Shown: in pieces, positions 35,468 to 45,656 of the stretch
How positions within the stretch are numbered: the first letter of the stretch is position 1
Layout of the letters: the number at the start of each line of letters is the position of its first letter
Source: Rhizoctonia solani
Taxonomy: Eukaryota; Basidiomycota; Agaricomycetes; Cantharellales; Ceratobasidiaceae
Assembly: GCF_016906535.1 (NCBI RefSeq)
Contig: NC_057385.1
Span: forward strand, 1,116,001 to 1,180,000
Direction of reading: 5' to 3'
DNA length: 64,000 nt
Position numbers and translations under genes: made by a program
Notes under the pieces: model-generated
What the model was told of the DNA's origin: nothing
The model's input: the letters and a program-made list of their open reading frames with translations, nothing else
Databases searched by the model: none

Positions 35468-37238
35468 TCAACGACGTGCCTTGCGCTTCACTTGTAATAC
35501 GTTGACTGGGACAGGGGTGGCCACATTATCTCGGGGAATCAATGGAGGATTGTTATTGACCACACTTTGGTAGATGTGTGCATGATAAAACGATGAATTG
35601 ATATTCTCAGCTTCGCTCTCGCCAGGAGTGGCAACCACACCATCACATAGGGTGCGAATTGATGTTTCGAGGAGCTGGGTTGACCGTATTGCTTTTTCAG
35701 GGGTTGAGAACGCATGGTTCATTAACGACTGCAGAATTCGTGTGTGCGTAGGCAGTGGGGTATATTCGTTGGCGATCTTCGCGTCTGACTTAACCGGTGC
35801 CTTGGAGTTCTCAAATAAAGCAACGAAGAACGCAGTTACAGCTCCCAAGGCACATTCCTGCCGGAATCCCATGCGTTCCCAAAATTCTTTTGCAGATACT
35901 GCGGATAGTGCAAGGCGTCCCCGGCGTACAAGCTCAGGTTCTGCATGTGCATTGCTCTTTGGCTGACTTGGAACGCCTGAAGGAGGTACCAAAGGCGCGC
36001 CCGGGAGAGCTTTTTCGGTAGCTGATGGCGTATCTGGAGTGGGATTTTCATCTACCGGGGGCATGCTATCATTATTAACATCCGGGTCCGAGGGCTTTGC
36101 TGGAGAATTGTTGGCATCTACCCGCCGACGTTTTTTTAGACGAGATTGTGAAGGCGAATCAGAAGCAGACTGGGGAGAAGAATCTGGGGCTTTCTGTGAC
36201 GATATAGAACGAGGCGTTCGCGTTGGAGTTGTAGGAGACGCTGGCCTGGAAGCTGCCTTGGGAACTGGAGGAGGCACGTCTGTCTCGGAAGTCGTACTCG
36301 CAATTTCTCCCAGGAAACGAGCCTTGGGATCATCGGAAAAGGTAGGGATTAAATATGCGATAGATTGGACCTTGGTAGAGTCCTTGGATGAGGAAGAGTT
36401 GATAGTTGGGTCTTCAGTAGAATTTACTGGGAGAGGAAATGTAATTGAAGCATCATCATATGGATGCCCATAAAACCAAGGGAGCTCCCCCGCTTGTGCC
36501 ATCTTAAAACTGGAGCCCGATGACAATGTATGATATGCTTCTATATCGTTGAAGCCAGGAAGGATATACCACATTTTCGTGCCCTTGAAACGAGTTTCTA
36601 AGGATGGCCCAGATATAATCAGAGAGTAGCTCATAATTTTGGTATTCTACGTTCATACCTGGCTGACTGCTCTCTGCGACATCCTTCGCGACATCACCAA
36701 AAAGACTCCACCACCATCTCACCAGGCCCGCATCATTCAGGACACGTTTGTTTTTCCAGTCCGCTGAATCAGGGAACAGGTACTGGGATTGAGCACGGGC
36801 AAATAGATGTACCCAAACTCTTTGGCCACATTCGGTGGGACGTGTATCAGGCCTGGCAAAGAAGTCTATAGTAGCACGTGCAAGGGTACGTGCAGGAGAC
36901 GGTGCGACTTTTGAGAAGCCGGTTGTGTCAATTTTTCCGATATAGAGAATGGACGAAGCAGTTGTAGGAAACAGATAAAGAGTCGCTTCGAGCGCTGCAC
37001 ACAAAATACGTGGCGTAGTCGTTATATCTGTAGGAGTGAGGACTTCAGGATCTGCGTTCTCTGAAACAAGTAGAAGTATATTTTGCGACATTATCTTATG
37101 GCTTTTAGATATCTGTGCATAGGGAAAGAGCTCATGCTCGCGCTGCGGAGAAGAGATCAAAGCATGCAGGGTCAAGGTACGCGACCCGGGAAGCTTGCCT
37201 AACTCTGAAGCCACAAAGTCCCGAAGTGTCTTATGCAT
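35468..37238 (-). CDS. RTT109: Histone acetyltransferase Rtt109
   Basis: Fungal histone H3 Lys56 (and Lys9/27) acetyltransferase, partner of Asf1 and Vps75, acting on newly made histones in replication and repair. Two exons (37238-36659, 36597-35468) sum to 1710 nt, 569 aa. The N-terminal part of the catalytic domain reads LGKLPGSRTLTLHALISSPQ, LEATLYLFPTTASSILYIGK, VWVHLFARAQSQYLFPDSAD and VRWWWSLFGDVA. The second part has YILPGFNDIEAYHTL, PWFYGHPYDD, IPTFSDDPKARFLGEIA and then, after a long disordered Ser/Pro-rich loop with the basic cluster KKRRRV, the conserved FWERMGFRQECALGAVTAFF. The disordered loop splits the catalytic fold, as in other family members. The 61-nt intron falls just before the conserved MWYILPGF block. 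The start is the first in-frame ATG. Confidence 0.92.
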
Positions 37239-37506
37239 TACTATATATCCTTTGAGATTAGTATGGTATACTGCGGACGATATCTTTTAGCGGTGAAAGT
37301 CTCTGATCAGTTCAGGTTCAACCCTGGTCTCAAACTAATCTGGCGCTTATGCACAAAACGCGAACCACACAGAACCAAATAGTATCCCTCATGTAATCGT
37401 AAGTGACCTGTTGCACATATATTTAAACCAACAAAATAATGACAAATCCATATAAAAGAATACAAGATCAACGAATATGATGAGTGCGAAATCACCAACT
37501 ACGTGT

Positions 37507-39213
37507 CTACTTGGACGCAGCAGCGTTAGCTTGAGCAAGACATTGCTGTTGTTGCTAGACGGTAGATTAAAATCAGTACAAATTCGGCCAGGCCAAAGCA
37601 ACAGGCTACTCACAGCATTGCATTCAGCAACGCTAAACGTCTTCGACTGGCCAGCCGCATTACTTGCGTTCGCACATTGGTTATTCTGAACATCACACGA
37701 CCGGGCAAGCGCGTTGCGGAGGTCGTTGAAAAGACTATTTCCCTCGACCTGGAATTGATTACCACTCGCAGTTACCTTGGGCGCAACTACACCTCCGAGG
37801 GATTGACTGAAGACCTGAAGGTTATTGCCTCCGTTGTCGCCCCCATTGCCGCTGTCACCTCCATTGTTGCCGTTGTTCCCACCACTGTTAGAAAATGTCA
37901 GTGAAAATTCATTTGTGAGCTTAGAGAATCACTCGAAATTGAATGACAATATGTGGTTTAGCGGGCGAGAAATGATGGGTATGATATAATAGCTCGGCTC
38001 CGCAAAATATTGGTCGCGAGAATTACTTACTTAGAGGGAGCAGCAGAAGTCGTCGTTGCTGGAGGTGGAGCTTGAGTTTGGGACGAAGACGAGATGTTGT
38101 TGGAGCAGGCGCCGGAGCCGGAGCTGTAGTTGAGGCGGGAGTCACAGTAGACGAGCTCGAGCCAGGGCCTTTAGTTTGAGAAGTTGACGCAGCGGCCGAG
38201 GAGCTGGTCTGGGGAGCCTGTGTCTGGACTGGAGCTGGGTCCTGAGTTGACCCGGGAGCCTGCGCGGGGATTGATGTCGTGGGCGCAGAGGTAGGCGTAG
38301 ACTCGGAACCGGCCGTTACGGTAATAGTAACAGGGACAGCCGTACAATCAGTACCTGTGTTGGCGTCCCCAACCGCAGCCGTAATCTCATCAGCCGTTGC
38401 GTCCAAGACGATCAGATTTCGACTAATGATGCATCCCTGAGCATCGTTCGCGTCACTGTGGATAAACGAATCAACACGCATTCAACCAACTTGGTTCGAC
38501 TTGACTTACTCGCAAGTGTTCCCCTTAGCCGTAGCGTCATTCAGATCGCCAGGTTGAAACGTTCCGGTTTCTAGAGCATCTTGAGGGTTCCCACCAATGG
38601 AAGCTATTTGCTTTGCGAGTGCGAGGACGATTGCCTTATTTTTTGTCGCCGCACCCTGGGCAGCAGGATCTTGATGCTGAGTGACGGCCGCAATCTCCGG
38701 GTTGGTAGGAGTGAACGATGTGCATTGTACAGACTCGAGACCAATCTTGCCAGTATTGCGCTCAAGAGCACGGTACTGTAGTGCCGCCGTCATGCCAGCA
38801 ACATCTCCAGCTGCCTTGGCATTGGTGAACGCCCGATCGGCCGTGGCAGTTTGGAGACAGTCGAGGTCCTGTAATGCAGAAAGCTCCTATCACGATCGGC
38901 TTCTTCGCAAGCTATCAATAGGTCACTTACTGTAATCTTTCCGGCACCAGCGGCTGCCGCGGCATTTCCCAAAAGTCCAAACACAGCGTCCTGGATATTA
39001 TCCGGATTGTTGAGCTTCAAGGCGACATTGGCGGCGCGAAGGATGCGTTCATGAGAATGCTCTTCCTCAGATTTTAGTATATGAATGAATAGCATTGAAG
39101 CATTGATTACCTTGTGGTACCTCACGAATCTGGATTGCACGGCGAATAGGGAGTGCGGCAGAGTTAGAGACAAGATAGAGAGCAAGGATAGTAAGGCTGT
39201 AAGCAGAAACCAT
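37507..39213 (-). CDS. Secreted protein of unknown function with Ser/Thr/Pro linker
   Basis: Signal peptide MVSAYSLTILALYLVSNSAA, then a mature region starting with a basic RRAIQIR stretch. The middle domain (about residues 40-170) is Ala-rich and helical (AALQYRALERNTGKIG, LESVQCTSFTP, GDLNDATAKGNTCE) with paired cysteines. A Ser/Thr/Pro/Ala linker follows, then Gly/Asn repeats (GGNNGNNGGDSGNGG) and a conserved-looking C-terminal block with FSQSLGG, NSLFNDLRNALARSCDVQNN, FSVAECNAQQQQC. I recognise this arrangement only as a basidiomycete secreted type; function unknown, surface or wall location is inferred from the linker. Near 38095 the frame shifts by one apparently missing base inside the linker. 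A TATATAA-like sequence lies about 175 nt upstream (39389-39396, minus orientation). Confidence 0.75.
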
Positions 39214-40493
39214 GTCGAATACGCAATTCAAGGCAAATGTCAAATAAAGTGTTGGTTTGAGGTAAAGAAAGTTTTGAAAATAAAAAGAAAGAAGGTTACG
39301 ACGAAATGAAAAAGAAACCAAGAGCCGGTCTTGGGTAAAGAAAGTGAAAAGGTGCAAAGGTGGCTTTCTTGCAATAAACAGCTCGGGGTTTATATGACCT
39401 CAGTGCACGAGGGGAATCTTGGAAGGAGTGTGAGGGGTTGAGACTATTCTCAGAGTCAGTTTGTTACCATGCGAGACCGTCGTGTCGTAACCAAGGTACG
39501 GGCAGCTTCCCAGCTATGATTCGGGACTCTGCCCGCCTGGGTCGGATGGTTCTGGAGATTATTCCTTCTCCCTCGAATCCATCAAGCGACTAGATATTGT
39601 TCGAAATCGGTCGGGATATGGACCATCTCAGGGGACATCGTTCGCCTTGCCGACCTCGTCCACGGGCCTGAAACGTGCCGTAAATGATATTCCCCAGGCG
39701 ACATGATCAACCCAGAAGGTATGCCCGAAATTATTCCATGCGCTATACCACAAATAATAATAGAGTATCACTGGCGAACAATGCGGGATGACAATGGAAC
39801 GCCATTCTCGTCAGGGGTAGGTAATGTCGACCAAGTGATGTTGTGCGTTCAGGTTTACGAGCAACTGTAGCGATGTATTTATGGCTGAGAAAGAGTAGAA
39901 AATCGCCATCACTAATTTGAGGACAAAGGAAAGAGTCCAAGGAAATAAACAAATGACGATCGCAAGCAACAGGCTTGGTAGGCTACCGTAAGATATATTA
40001 GAAGCACGTGGTGCAACCCCCTATAATTTGCATTAAAACGAGCCACGGCCTGTAGGGTTCGCGATCGTCGTCCCACCGATGGCACTGATCACACATGGCG
40101 GATGTTAGGAATTGTGCCACTTACAATACCCCTTACTTCAACTAGGATCAAACGCTAAAGGTGTGAATGATTTACATCATGGTACTCCTACTCTAGAAGT
40201 ACACGCATACATTGCGACCATGAACATACTTTTCGTCAATACCAATAACCCCTTCACAAATAACCCCTACTATAATCAACAGATCTCAGGAGTTTATCTC
40301 ATCTTAGTATGGAGAAACTCACATAGCCCCGGACGAATATATCTCTTCAGTAATAACGCTGTATCCGTAATTAGTATCACTCTCTATTCTCGTACACCGT
40401 CCAGACGTACGCGAATGGTGTCGAAACGTTGGGTATCTGTCTGCAGTGCCTACCATAAATATCATTTGCTAAGCGCCATGCTCCCGTTTGGTG
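39214..40493. other. Intergenic region
   Basis: Upstream region of the secreted-protein gene and downstream region of the small basic protein gene. Several short frames, no motifs. A CACGTGGT sequence is near 40005. No gene supported. Confidence 0.5.
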
Positions 40494-40844
40494 TCACTGT
40501 TGACGCAGGGGTGATGCTGGAGCTGCTTTGTTTGCCTCTTGTTTCCGTTTGGCCTGCATCTCCGCATGGTATTTCGCCACTGATTCATCCCGCTTTCTCC
40601 GCAACTCGGCCTCTCTTTCCTCTTCTTTCCTCTGAACCTCTAGTGCCCAGGAGGCACCCTCCCGCATACGCTCAGCAGCTCCAGGTCCATATGCAAAGTC
40701 CCTTCGCTTTACAAACGAAGGTGGCACCGGATTGGTTGTGAATATCTTCTTCCTAGGCCTATCGAGATAATCTTCATCGTCTTCAAGGGTCGATATTTCC
40801 CTCTTTGAGGCTGCAGAAGCTGCAGGGTTCGATCCTCTAAACAT
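40494..40844 (-). CDS. Small charged coiled-coil protein, function unknown
   Basis: Single-exon protein of 116 aa starting MFRGSNPAASAASKREI. Middle: DRPRKKIFTTNPVPPSFVKR and DFAYGPGAAERMREGASWAL. The second half is a single charged helix (VQRKEEEREAELRRKRDESV, AKYHAEMQAKRKQE). I cannot name the family. It looks real because the frame is compact, has a clear ATG and biased Lys/Glu/Arg content, and the opposite-strand frame (40112-40741) has no motif. Upstream of the start lies the 529-nt divergent region shared with Mob2. Could be an RNA-processing or ribosome-associated small protein by composition only. Confidence 0.6.
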   Translation of the reverse strand: MFRGSNPAASAASKREISTLEDDEDYLDRPRKKIFTTNPVPPSFVKRRDFAYGPGAAERMREGASWALEVQRKEEEREAELRRKRDESVAKYHAEMQAKRKQEANKAAPASPLRQQ

Positions 40845-41373
40845 TTAGCAAGCTGAAAGGGATACGAAGTGGGGGTTAGTATTGCAATCATTCCCCTTGG
40901 TATGCCTTTGTACCTCTGGCCCGATCACAGGTTACTACGAATGAGTCACAACTCGAATCATTTTTATTCCGCCGTAGCTTCGTATAGCTATTTACTCACG
41001 CACACCGTTCCAAAGTTCTATAAGGAAGTCGGTCGTTGGCGGGACTCAGTGTGGCCGTGTTTAAGCGCGCGTTAGGTTTGGGTGATGGGGTGTACAGCAA
41101 GAGCGCGACCGCAAGTATCAATTACATAAGCGCTAGTATAAAATAGATCCGAACAAGGGTACATTTGAGAAGCCATCGGCGTCTACACGCGACAACAATT
41201 CTCCAACTCTAGCCAACACACCGCCGTTTTTTCTCTGCTGTGATTCGACGTGATTCGCCGCAGGATCGGTATTTACACGCTCTCTACCAGTAAGAAATCG
41301 AAAAACATGGCGTATACGAGTTGAAATCGAGTATTAACGTGAATATTCCCAACAGGCAATCTTATTGACAACC
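40845..41373. other. Divergent intergenic region between small protein gene and MOB2
   Basis: 529 nt with the promoters of both genes. From about 41170 to 41340 it contains repeated cgattcgccgc-like and gacaac-rich sequence without clear structure. No TATA box. Nothing coding was seen. Confidence 0.5.
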
Positions 41374-42372
41374 ATGTCTTTTTTCAATTCCATTGGGTGA
41401 GTGGATTGTCGTTTTGGGCTCTCAGCTGGCTTATGTATACTTCCAGACGCATGGGCCGTAACCCGGCACGAGGAGGTACACCCAAACGATCTCCGTCGCA
41501 GGGTCCGGCACAGACACCTACATCCTCGACTTTCTACGATCCCAATGCACCTCCTTTGCCCACATCTACTCCAGGCGCACCTAAGCAACAGCCATTATAT
41601 ATGTGTCAGCCATTTGTAAAGGCTGCATTAGTAAAAGGCAACTTCAAAACCATTGTCATGCTCCCTAAATACTGCGATGTAAACGAATGGGTTGCAGTCA
41701 ATAGTAAGCATTTATCCAGCGCTCTTAGGCCAACCTAACCCTTGAGCTTCGCATAGTATTCGACTTTTATAATAATCTGAACATGTTCTATGGCGTTTTG
41801 ACTGAATGTTGCACAATGCAGACTTGCCCGACCATGTCTGCAGGACCAACGTATGTGACATCCCTCCACGGACTTGAAATTTCATTGACCGGCTACGCAG
41901 ACTTGACTACACATGGGTCGATCAGTCACGGAAAGCGGTCAAGCTTCCAGCCCCCACATACATCGACTACGTCATGACCTGGTTACAAAATATGCTTGAC
42001 GACGACAGTGTATTCCCAACCAAGGCCGGTGAGTCGTGAACCTGGCATCATTTGCTAATGATGCGTGCCTAACTCGTATTCTCAGGTCGCGATTTCCCCT
42101 CGACATTTGCATCTGTTGCAAAACATATATACCGTCAACTACTCCGAGTATTTGCCCATATATATCACGCCCATTATCCAGCACTTTTGCATCTGTCATC
42201 TGAGGGCCACTTTAATTCCCTTTTCGCCCACTTCCTTGCCTTTGGGAAACAATACGATTTGTTGGAGATAAAAGATATCAAGACCTCAGGAAGCGGGACT
42301 GCAGGAGGTGGCGCGCCCGGCATAGGTGATCTTTGGGAGAAATGGAAAGAGATGGGTATCCTAGAGGCATAG
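41374..42372 (+). CDS. MOB2: Mob2-type kinase activator (Mob1/phocein family)
   Basis: Activating partner of NDR/LATS kinases of the Cbk1/Orb6 branch, controlling polarised growth and cell separation. Five exons (41374-41396, 41447-41703, 41757-41850, 41901-42028, 42086-42372) sum to 789 nt, 262 aa. The conserved core reads YMCQPFVKAALVKGNFKTIV, MLPKYCDVNEWVAVN, FDFYNNLNMFYGVLTECCTM, QTCPTMSAGPTLDYTW, then VKLPAPTYIDYVMTWLQNML, SVFPTKAG, and KHIYRQLLRVFAHIYHAHYP. Cys and His residues that hold the structural zinc in MOB proteins are present (CCTMQTC and HIYHAH). The N-terminal 60 residues are Pro/Ser/Thr-rich. The sequence favours Mob2 over Mob1 by the KGNFKTIVMLPKY and NMFYG segments. Confidence 0.9.
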
Positions 42373-42896
42373 ATGTGAGTGGAATCCCGCTCGAATCCAT
42401 ATAAGCATGCATGTATCCATTTCTCGGAATATGTATTTGTTATACTACCTATACTTAGTACCTGTGTTCTTTCGGTTGAAGACATCCTGCTCCAGCTGTA
42501 CGCCAGTCCACGGCCCCTATTTAAAAAGATACGCTCAGTCAGCCTTTTTTTCGAAAGACGCTGCACAAGCGTGACATGGCTGCATGTGACTTGTTACTAT
42601 GTGTTTATTTTTAGACTACGCGTACACACGTACACATTGTTTCGTTTCAGATAATTAGTAGGCTGTAATTTGAGAGTCCACGAAGCATGCATCAAACTAC
42701 CCCAAGCTAAATTTAGTACATTGGTGACCCATGCAACCACAAGAACCAATTTCAACCCAATTAGCACCCAGTGGATATAAGATAGTCCCCCCTGTTCATC
42801 ATATCCCTAGCAATCCCATCTTTGAGTCTCGATCTCCCCTTAGCATCCGTTTGTTTACCAGATAACACTCCGTTCACTTCTCAATCCCTGTACATT
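42373..42896. other. Intergenic region upstream of pectinesterase gene
   Basis: The 3' flank of MOB2 and the promoter of the pectinesterase. A GGATATAAGATA sequence at about 42773 is a possible TATA element, some 120 nt before the start. A minus-strand frame at 42174-42566 has no motif. Nothing else seen. Confidence 0.5.
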
Positions 42897-44158
42897 ATGC
42901 GTAGCCTTTCACTCCTTACATCTGTCCTGGGCTTAGCGGCTTTTGCCTTCGCCGCATCGTTGCCCCCCGCCGGAGCCATTACGGTAGGGAGCAAAGGTAA
43001 ATACAAAACTCTCGCAGAAGCCCTCAAAGATACCAGCAGGTTGGTTGTTTTCAATTGTCCATTTAACGTGGACTATATGCCGACGCCGAGTTCTCCAGCA
43101 ATACATACTTTGTTTATTCGGGTACTTACACCGGCCAGACCATAGTCACTCGCGCCAATATCAAGAGTGCGTGGTATTTCGAGTTCGAGGAAAAATCTAC
43201 TAATGAACATATCCAGTTTATGGTCAGACGAACGATGCACAAGCGTATGGTTCCAACACCGTGACGTTTACTGACAACAAACCTGCTTCGACGACCGGTG
43301 GTGACGAACAAAGTGCTACCATTCGTGTGCAGGCAACTGGTGTCAGGTGAGCGCGTCATATTTATTTGCCTTGTAAATGAAGCTGACTACTAGAACCGTC
43401 CAGTTTCTACAACTTGAACATCGTTAATTCGTACGGTAAACCGGCAGTTCAGTCTCAGGCCATTGCTCTATCCGTTGAGCAAGGCAAATTTGCTTGCTAT
43501 GCTTGTCAACTTAAAGGCTATCAAGATACCCTGCTATCTCAAGCTGGGGCACAGTTCTATGGCAAGAGTTATATTGAAGGGTAAGTCAGGAGTGCACCCC
43601 TAATACTGAACTTGTAAACTGACATATCACTTTTAGCGCCGTTGATTTTATATTTGGGCAGCATGCCTCTATTTGGATCACCAAGTCTACTATCAAATCC
43701 ATTGGTAACGGATGCATCACGGCGTCTGGTCGTTCGTCTGCCGACAGCAACTACTACGTTATCGACAGCTCCACCATCGAAGGGACTGGGACTGTATACC
43801 TTGGCCGACCCTGGAGGTGAGTTCCTCCCCTGTGCGTACCAGTGTCATACTCACATTTTTACAGCAATTATGCCCGAGTGATCTTCCAGAACAATAACAT
43901 CGGCTCCGAAGTTGTAGCCGCTGGTTGGCAGGTCGGTATTTTATTTATTGTCTCATGATTCATTTGTTGACATTGGAGAATCAGGAGTGGAGCACTGCCA
44001 CTCCTAATACTGATCATGTTCTATTCGGGGAGTATAACAACAAGGGCGCGGGTGCTTGGCGCAATGGCCGTGCGCGCTTTGCGACAAAGCTGTCCGCTGG
44101 GGTGTCGATCACTACCGTTTTGGGTAGCACTAGCTGGATTGATTCTGCTTATATGTAG
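42897..44158 (+). CDS. Secreted pectinesterase (pectin methylesterase, CE8)
   Basis: Removes methyl esters from homogalacturonan in plant cell walls, opening it to pectate lyases and polygalacturonases; secreted. Signal peptide MRSLSLLTSVLGLAAFAFAA. The right-handed beta-helix domain follows: AITVGSKGKYKTLAEALKD, YFVYSGTYTGQTIVT, ATIRVQATGVSFYNLNIVNS, QSQAIALSVEQGKFACYACQ. Family signature sites are intact: GYQDTLLSQ and GAVDFIFGQ hold the two catalytic Asp residues, and YLGRPWR the substrate-binding Arg and Trp. The C-terminus is WSTATPNTDHVLFGEYNNKG and then WIDSAYM. About seven exons. The Gln of the QSQAIAL segment is consistent with an active enzyme. It stands alone, with no other pectin genes in the window. 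Confidence 0.93.
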
Positions 44159-44464
44159 CGAACAAATTTAGCGCCTTATGCAGCCCTGAGCCTTGTAATA
44201 GAAATTCGATCATCCTATTCTCAAACCAGTTTGATTTTGGTGAAGCCAAAAGTCAAATCTCTTACATTATGATTGCGTGGTCTCGTGAATCGTGATCGGT
44301 GTTAAATTAGTGTATGCGTAGTCACGTGGCATCATGGCAGAAGTAGGTTAGGTTTGTCATTGTATACGTGTAACCTTGTCACATAACGCGCCCTGTGATG
44401 GGGACACGACGACCACTTCCAGCTGGTGTCTAGTAGTGTTAAAACCTTGCCCGGACATCCTGAT
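44159..44464. other. Intergenic region upstream of Derlin
   Basis: 306 nt with short AT-rich tracts. A CACGTGGC sequence lies near 44323. Nothing coding was seen. Confidence 0.5.
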
Positions 44465-45251
44465 ATGCCCGTCGGAATTGAAGCATGGCTTACCGAGGTT
44501 CCTCCCATTACCCGTGGCTGGATGATCCTCTCGGTTGCAACTAGTGTGGCGGTGGTGAGTCAGATTGTACCTAATTTCGAGTGGCTATTGAATCGGCTTT
44601 CTGTTAGCAATGTCAGATGATAACACCTGTGCAACTTTACTTTAGCTATGGTTCGGCGTTTGGCCATATGCAGGTGGGTTTCTGACTCCCACGGCGCCAC
44701 GATTGATACTGAAAAGCTCCCAGCCGTGGCGCCTATTGACCACTTTTCTGTATTTTGGTCCGTTATCATTGGACTTTGTTTTTCATATATTCTTCTTGTA
44801 AGCGAGATTCGAACACCGTCCGGCGCATGTACTGAGTTCAAAATTCTTCAGTATGCGCTACTCTCGCATGCTGGAGGAATCTTCGTTCGCCAATCGCCCA
44901 GCATCATATTTCTGGCTCCTACTAACGTCTAGCGCCTTTCTTATAGCGCTTTCTCCTCTATTCACTCTTCCATTCCTCTCTTCTCCACTCGGGTTTGTGC
45001 CAATATATGTCTGGTCAAGGCGCCACCCGACAACTCAAATATCCTTATTTGGGCTGATGACAATCACTGCCCCATACTTACCACTTGCACTGATTGGATT
45101 CAGTTGGATTATCAATGGAACCTGGAAAGCAGCCGCGGGAGATCTCGTAGGCTGTGCTGTTGGACATATTGGATGGTTTGTGCGAGATGTTTGGACCAGA
45201 GAGGCGATGGGAGGCGAAACGTTTTTGTCTACACCTCCAGAAGCAATGTGA
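44465..45251 (+). CDS. Derlin (Der1-like) ER-associated degradation protein
   Basis: Multi-span ER membrane protein of the rhomboid-pseudoprotease family, forming part of the retrotranslocation route of ERAD. Three exons (44465-44554, 44646-44797, 44852-45251) sum to 642 nt, 213 aa. It begins MPVGIEAWLTEVPPITRGW, a Derlin start with PPITR. Further signature segments are QPWRLLTTFLYFGPLS (the WR motif), MRYSRMLEESSFANRPASYF, and hydrophobic spans such as YFWLLLTSSAFLIAL and LPFLSSPLGFVPIYVWSRRH. GHIGWFVRDV lies near the C-terminus. No rhomboid Ser/His catalytic pair, as expected for Derlins. The gene may end at 45251 (PPEAM) or use one more small intron adding three codons. Confidence 0.9.
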
Positions 45252-45656
45252 GTTATTCAACTTACCCTTCGTTGTTAGTACTAAATGCATAGTTATGTAT
45301 CGATAGCCGGAGAATGTTTGGGGATCCGTAAATGAGCTTGTGTGTTTTGAATGCCAAGTCGGACTGGTTTGTTACACGCTGGAGCTTCTGAATATATGTA
45401 CCACATAAATCCGCGGGAATGTAGATGATCAGGCATAGTTTGTAACATCTCCTCCATGGGGATTCTGTTCGGAACTCGCTTACTCGGAGCTACTTCATGT
45501 CCGAAGAGGGAGCCGAGAAAGGTTAGGTTTGTTCGAGAATCTATTAGAAGGATATGACATAAGATGGACCATCAACGAATTCTTGTCCCTGACCACGACC
45601 ATCTACAGGGCCATAACAACTGTTCTTGAGCGACACTTTCTACAAATCCTGAGAGG
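45252..45656. other. Intergenic region upstream of the RBR ligase gene
   Basis: 405 nt. A minor frame at 45529-45711 runs into the next gene's start and has no motif. No promoter element is clear. Confidence 0.45.

Noticed and set aside
40112..40741. 209-codon plus-strand frame
   Set aside because: It overlaps the small basic protein on the other strand and shows no domain; composition fits an antisense shadow.
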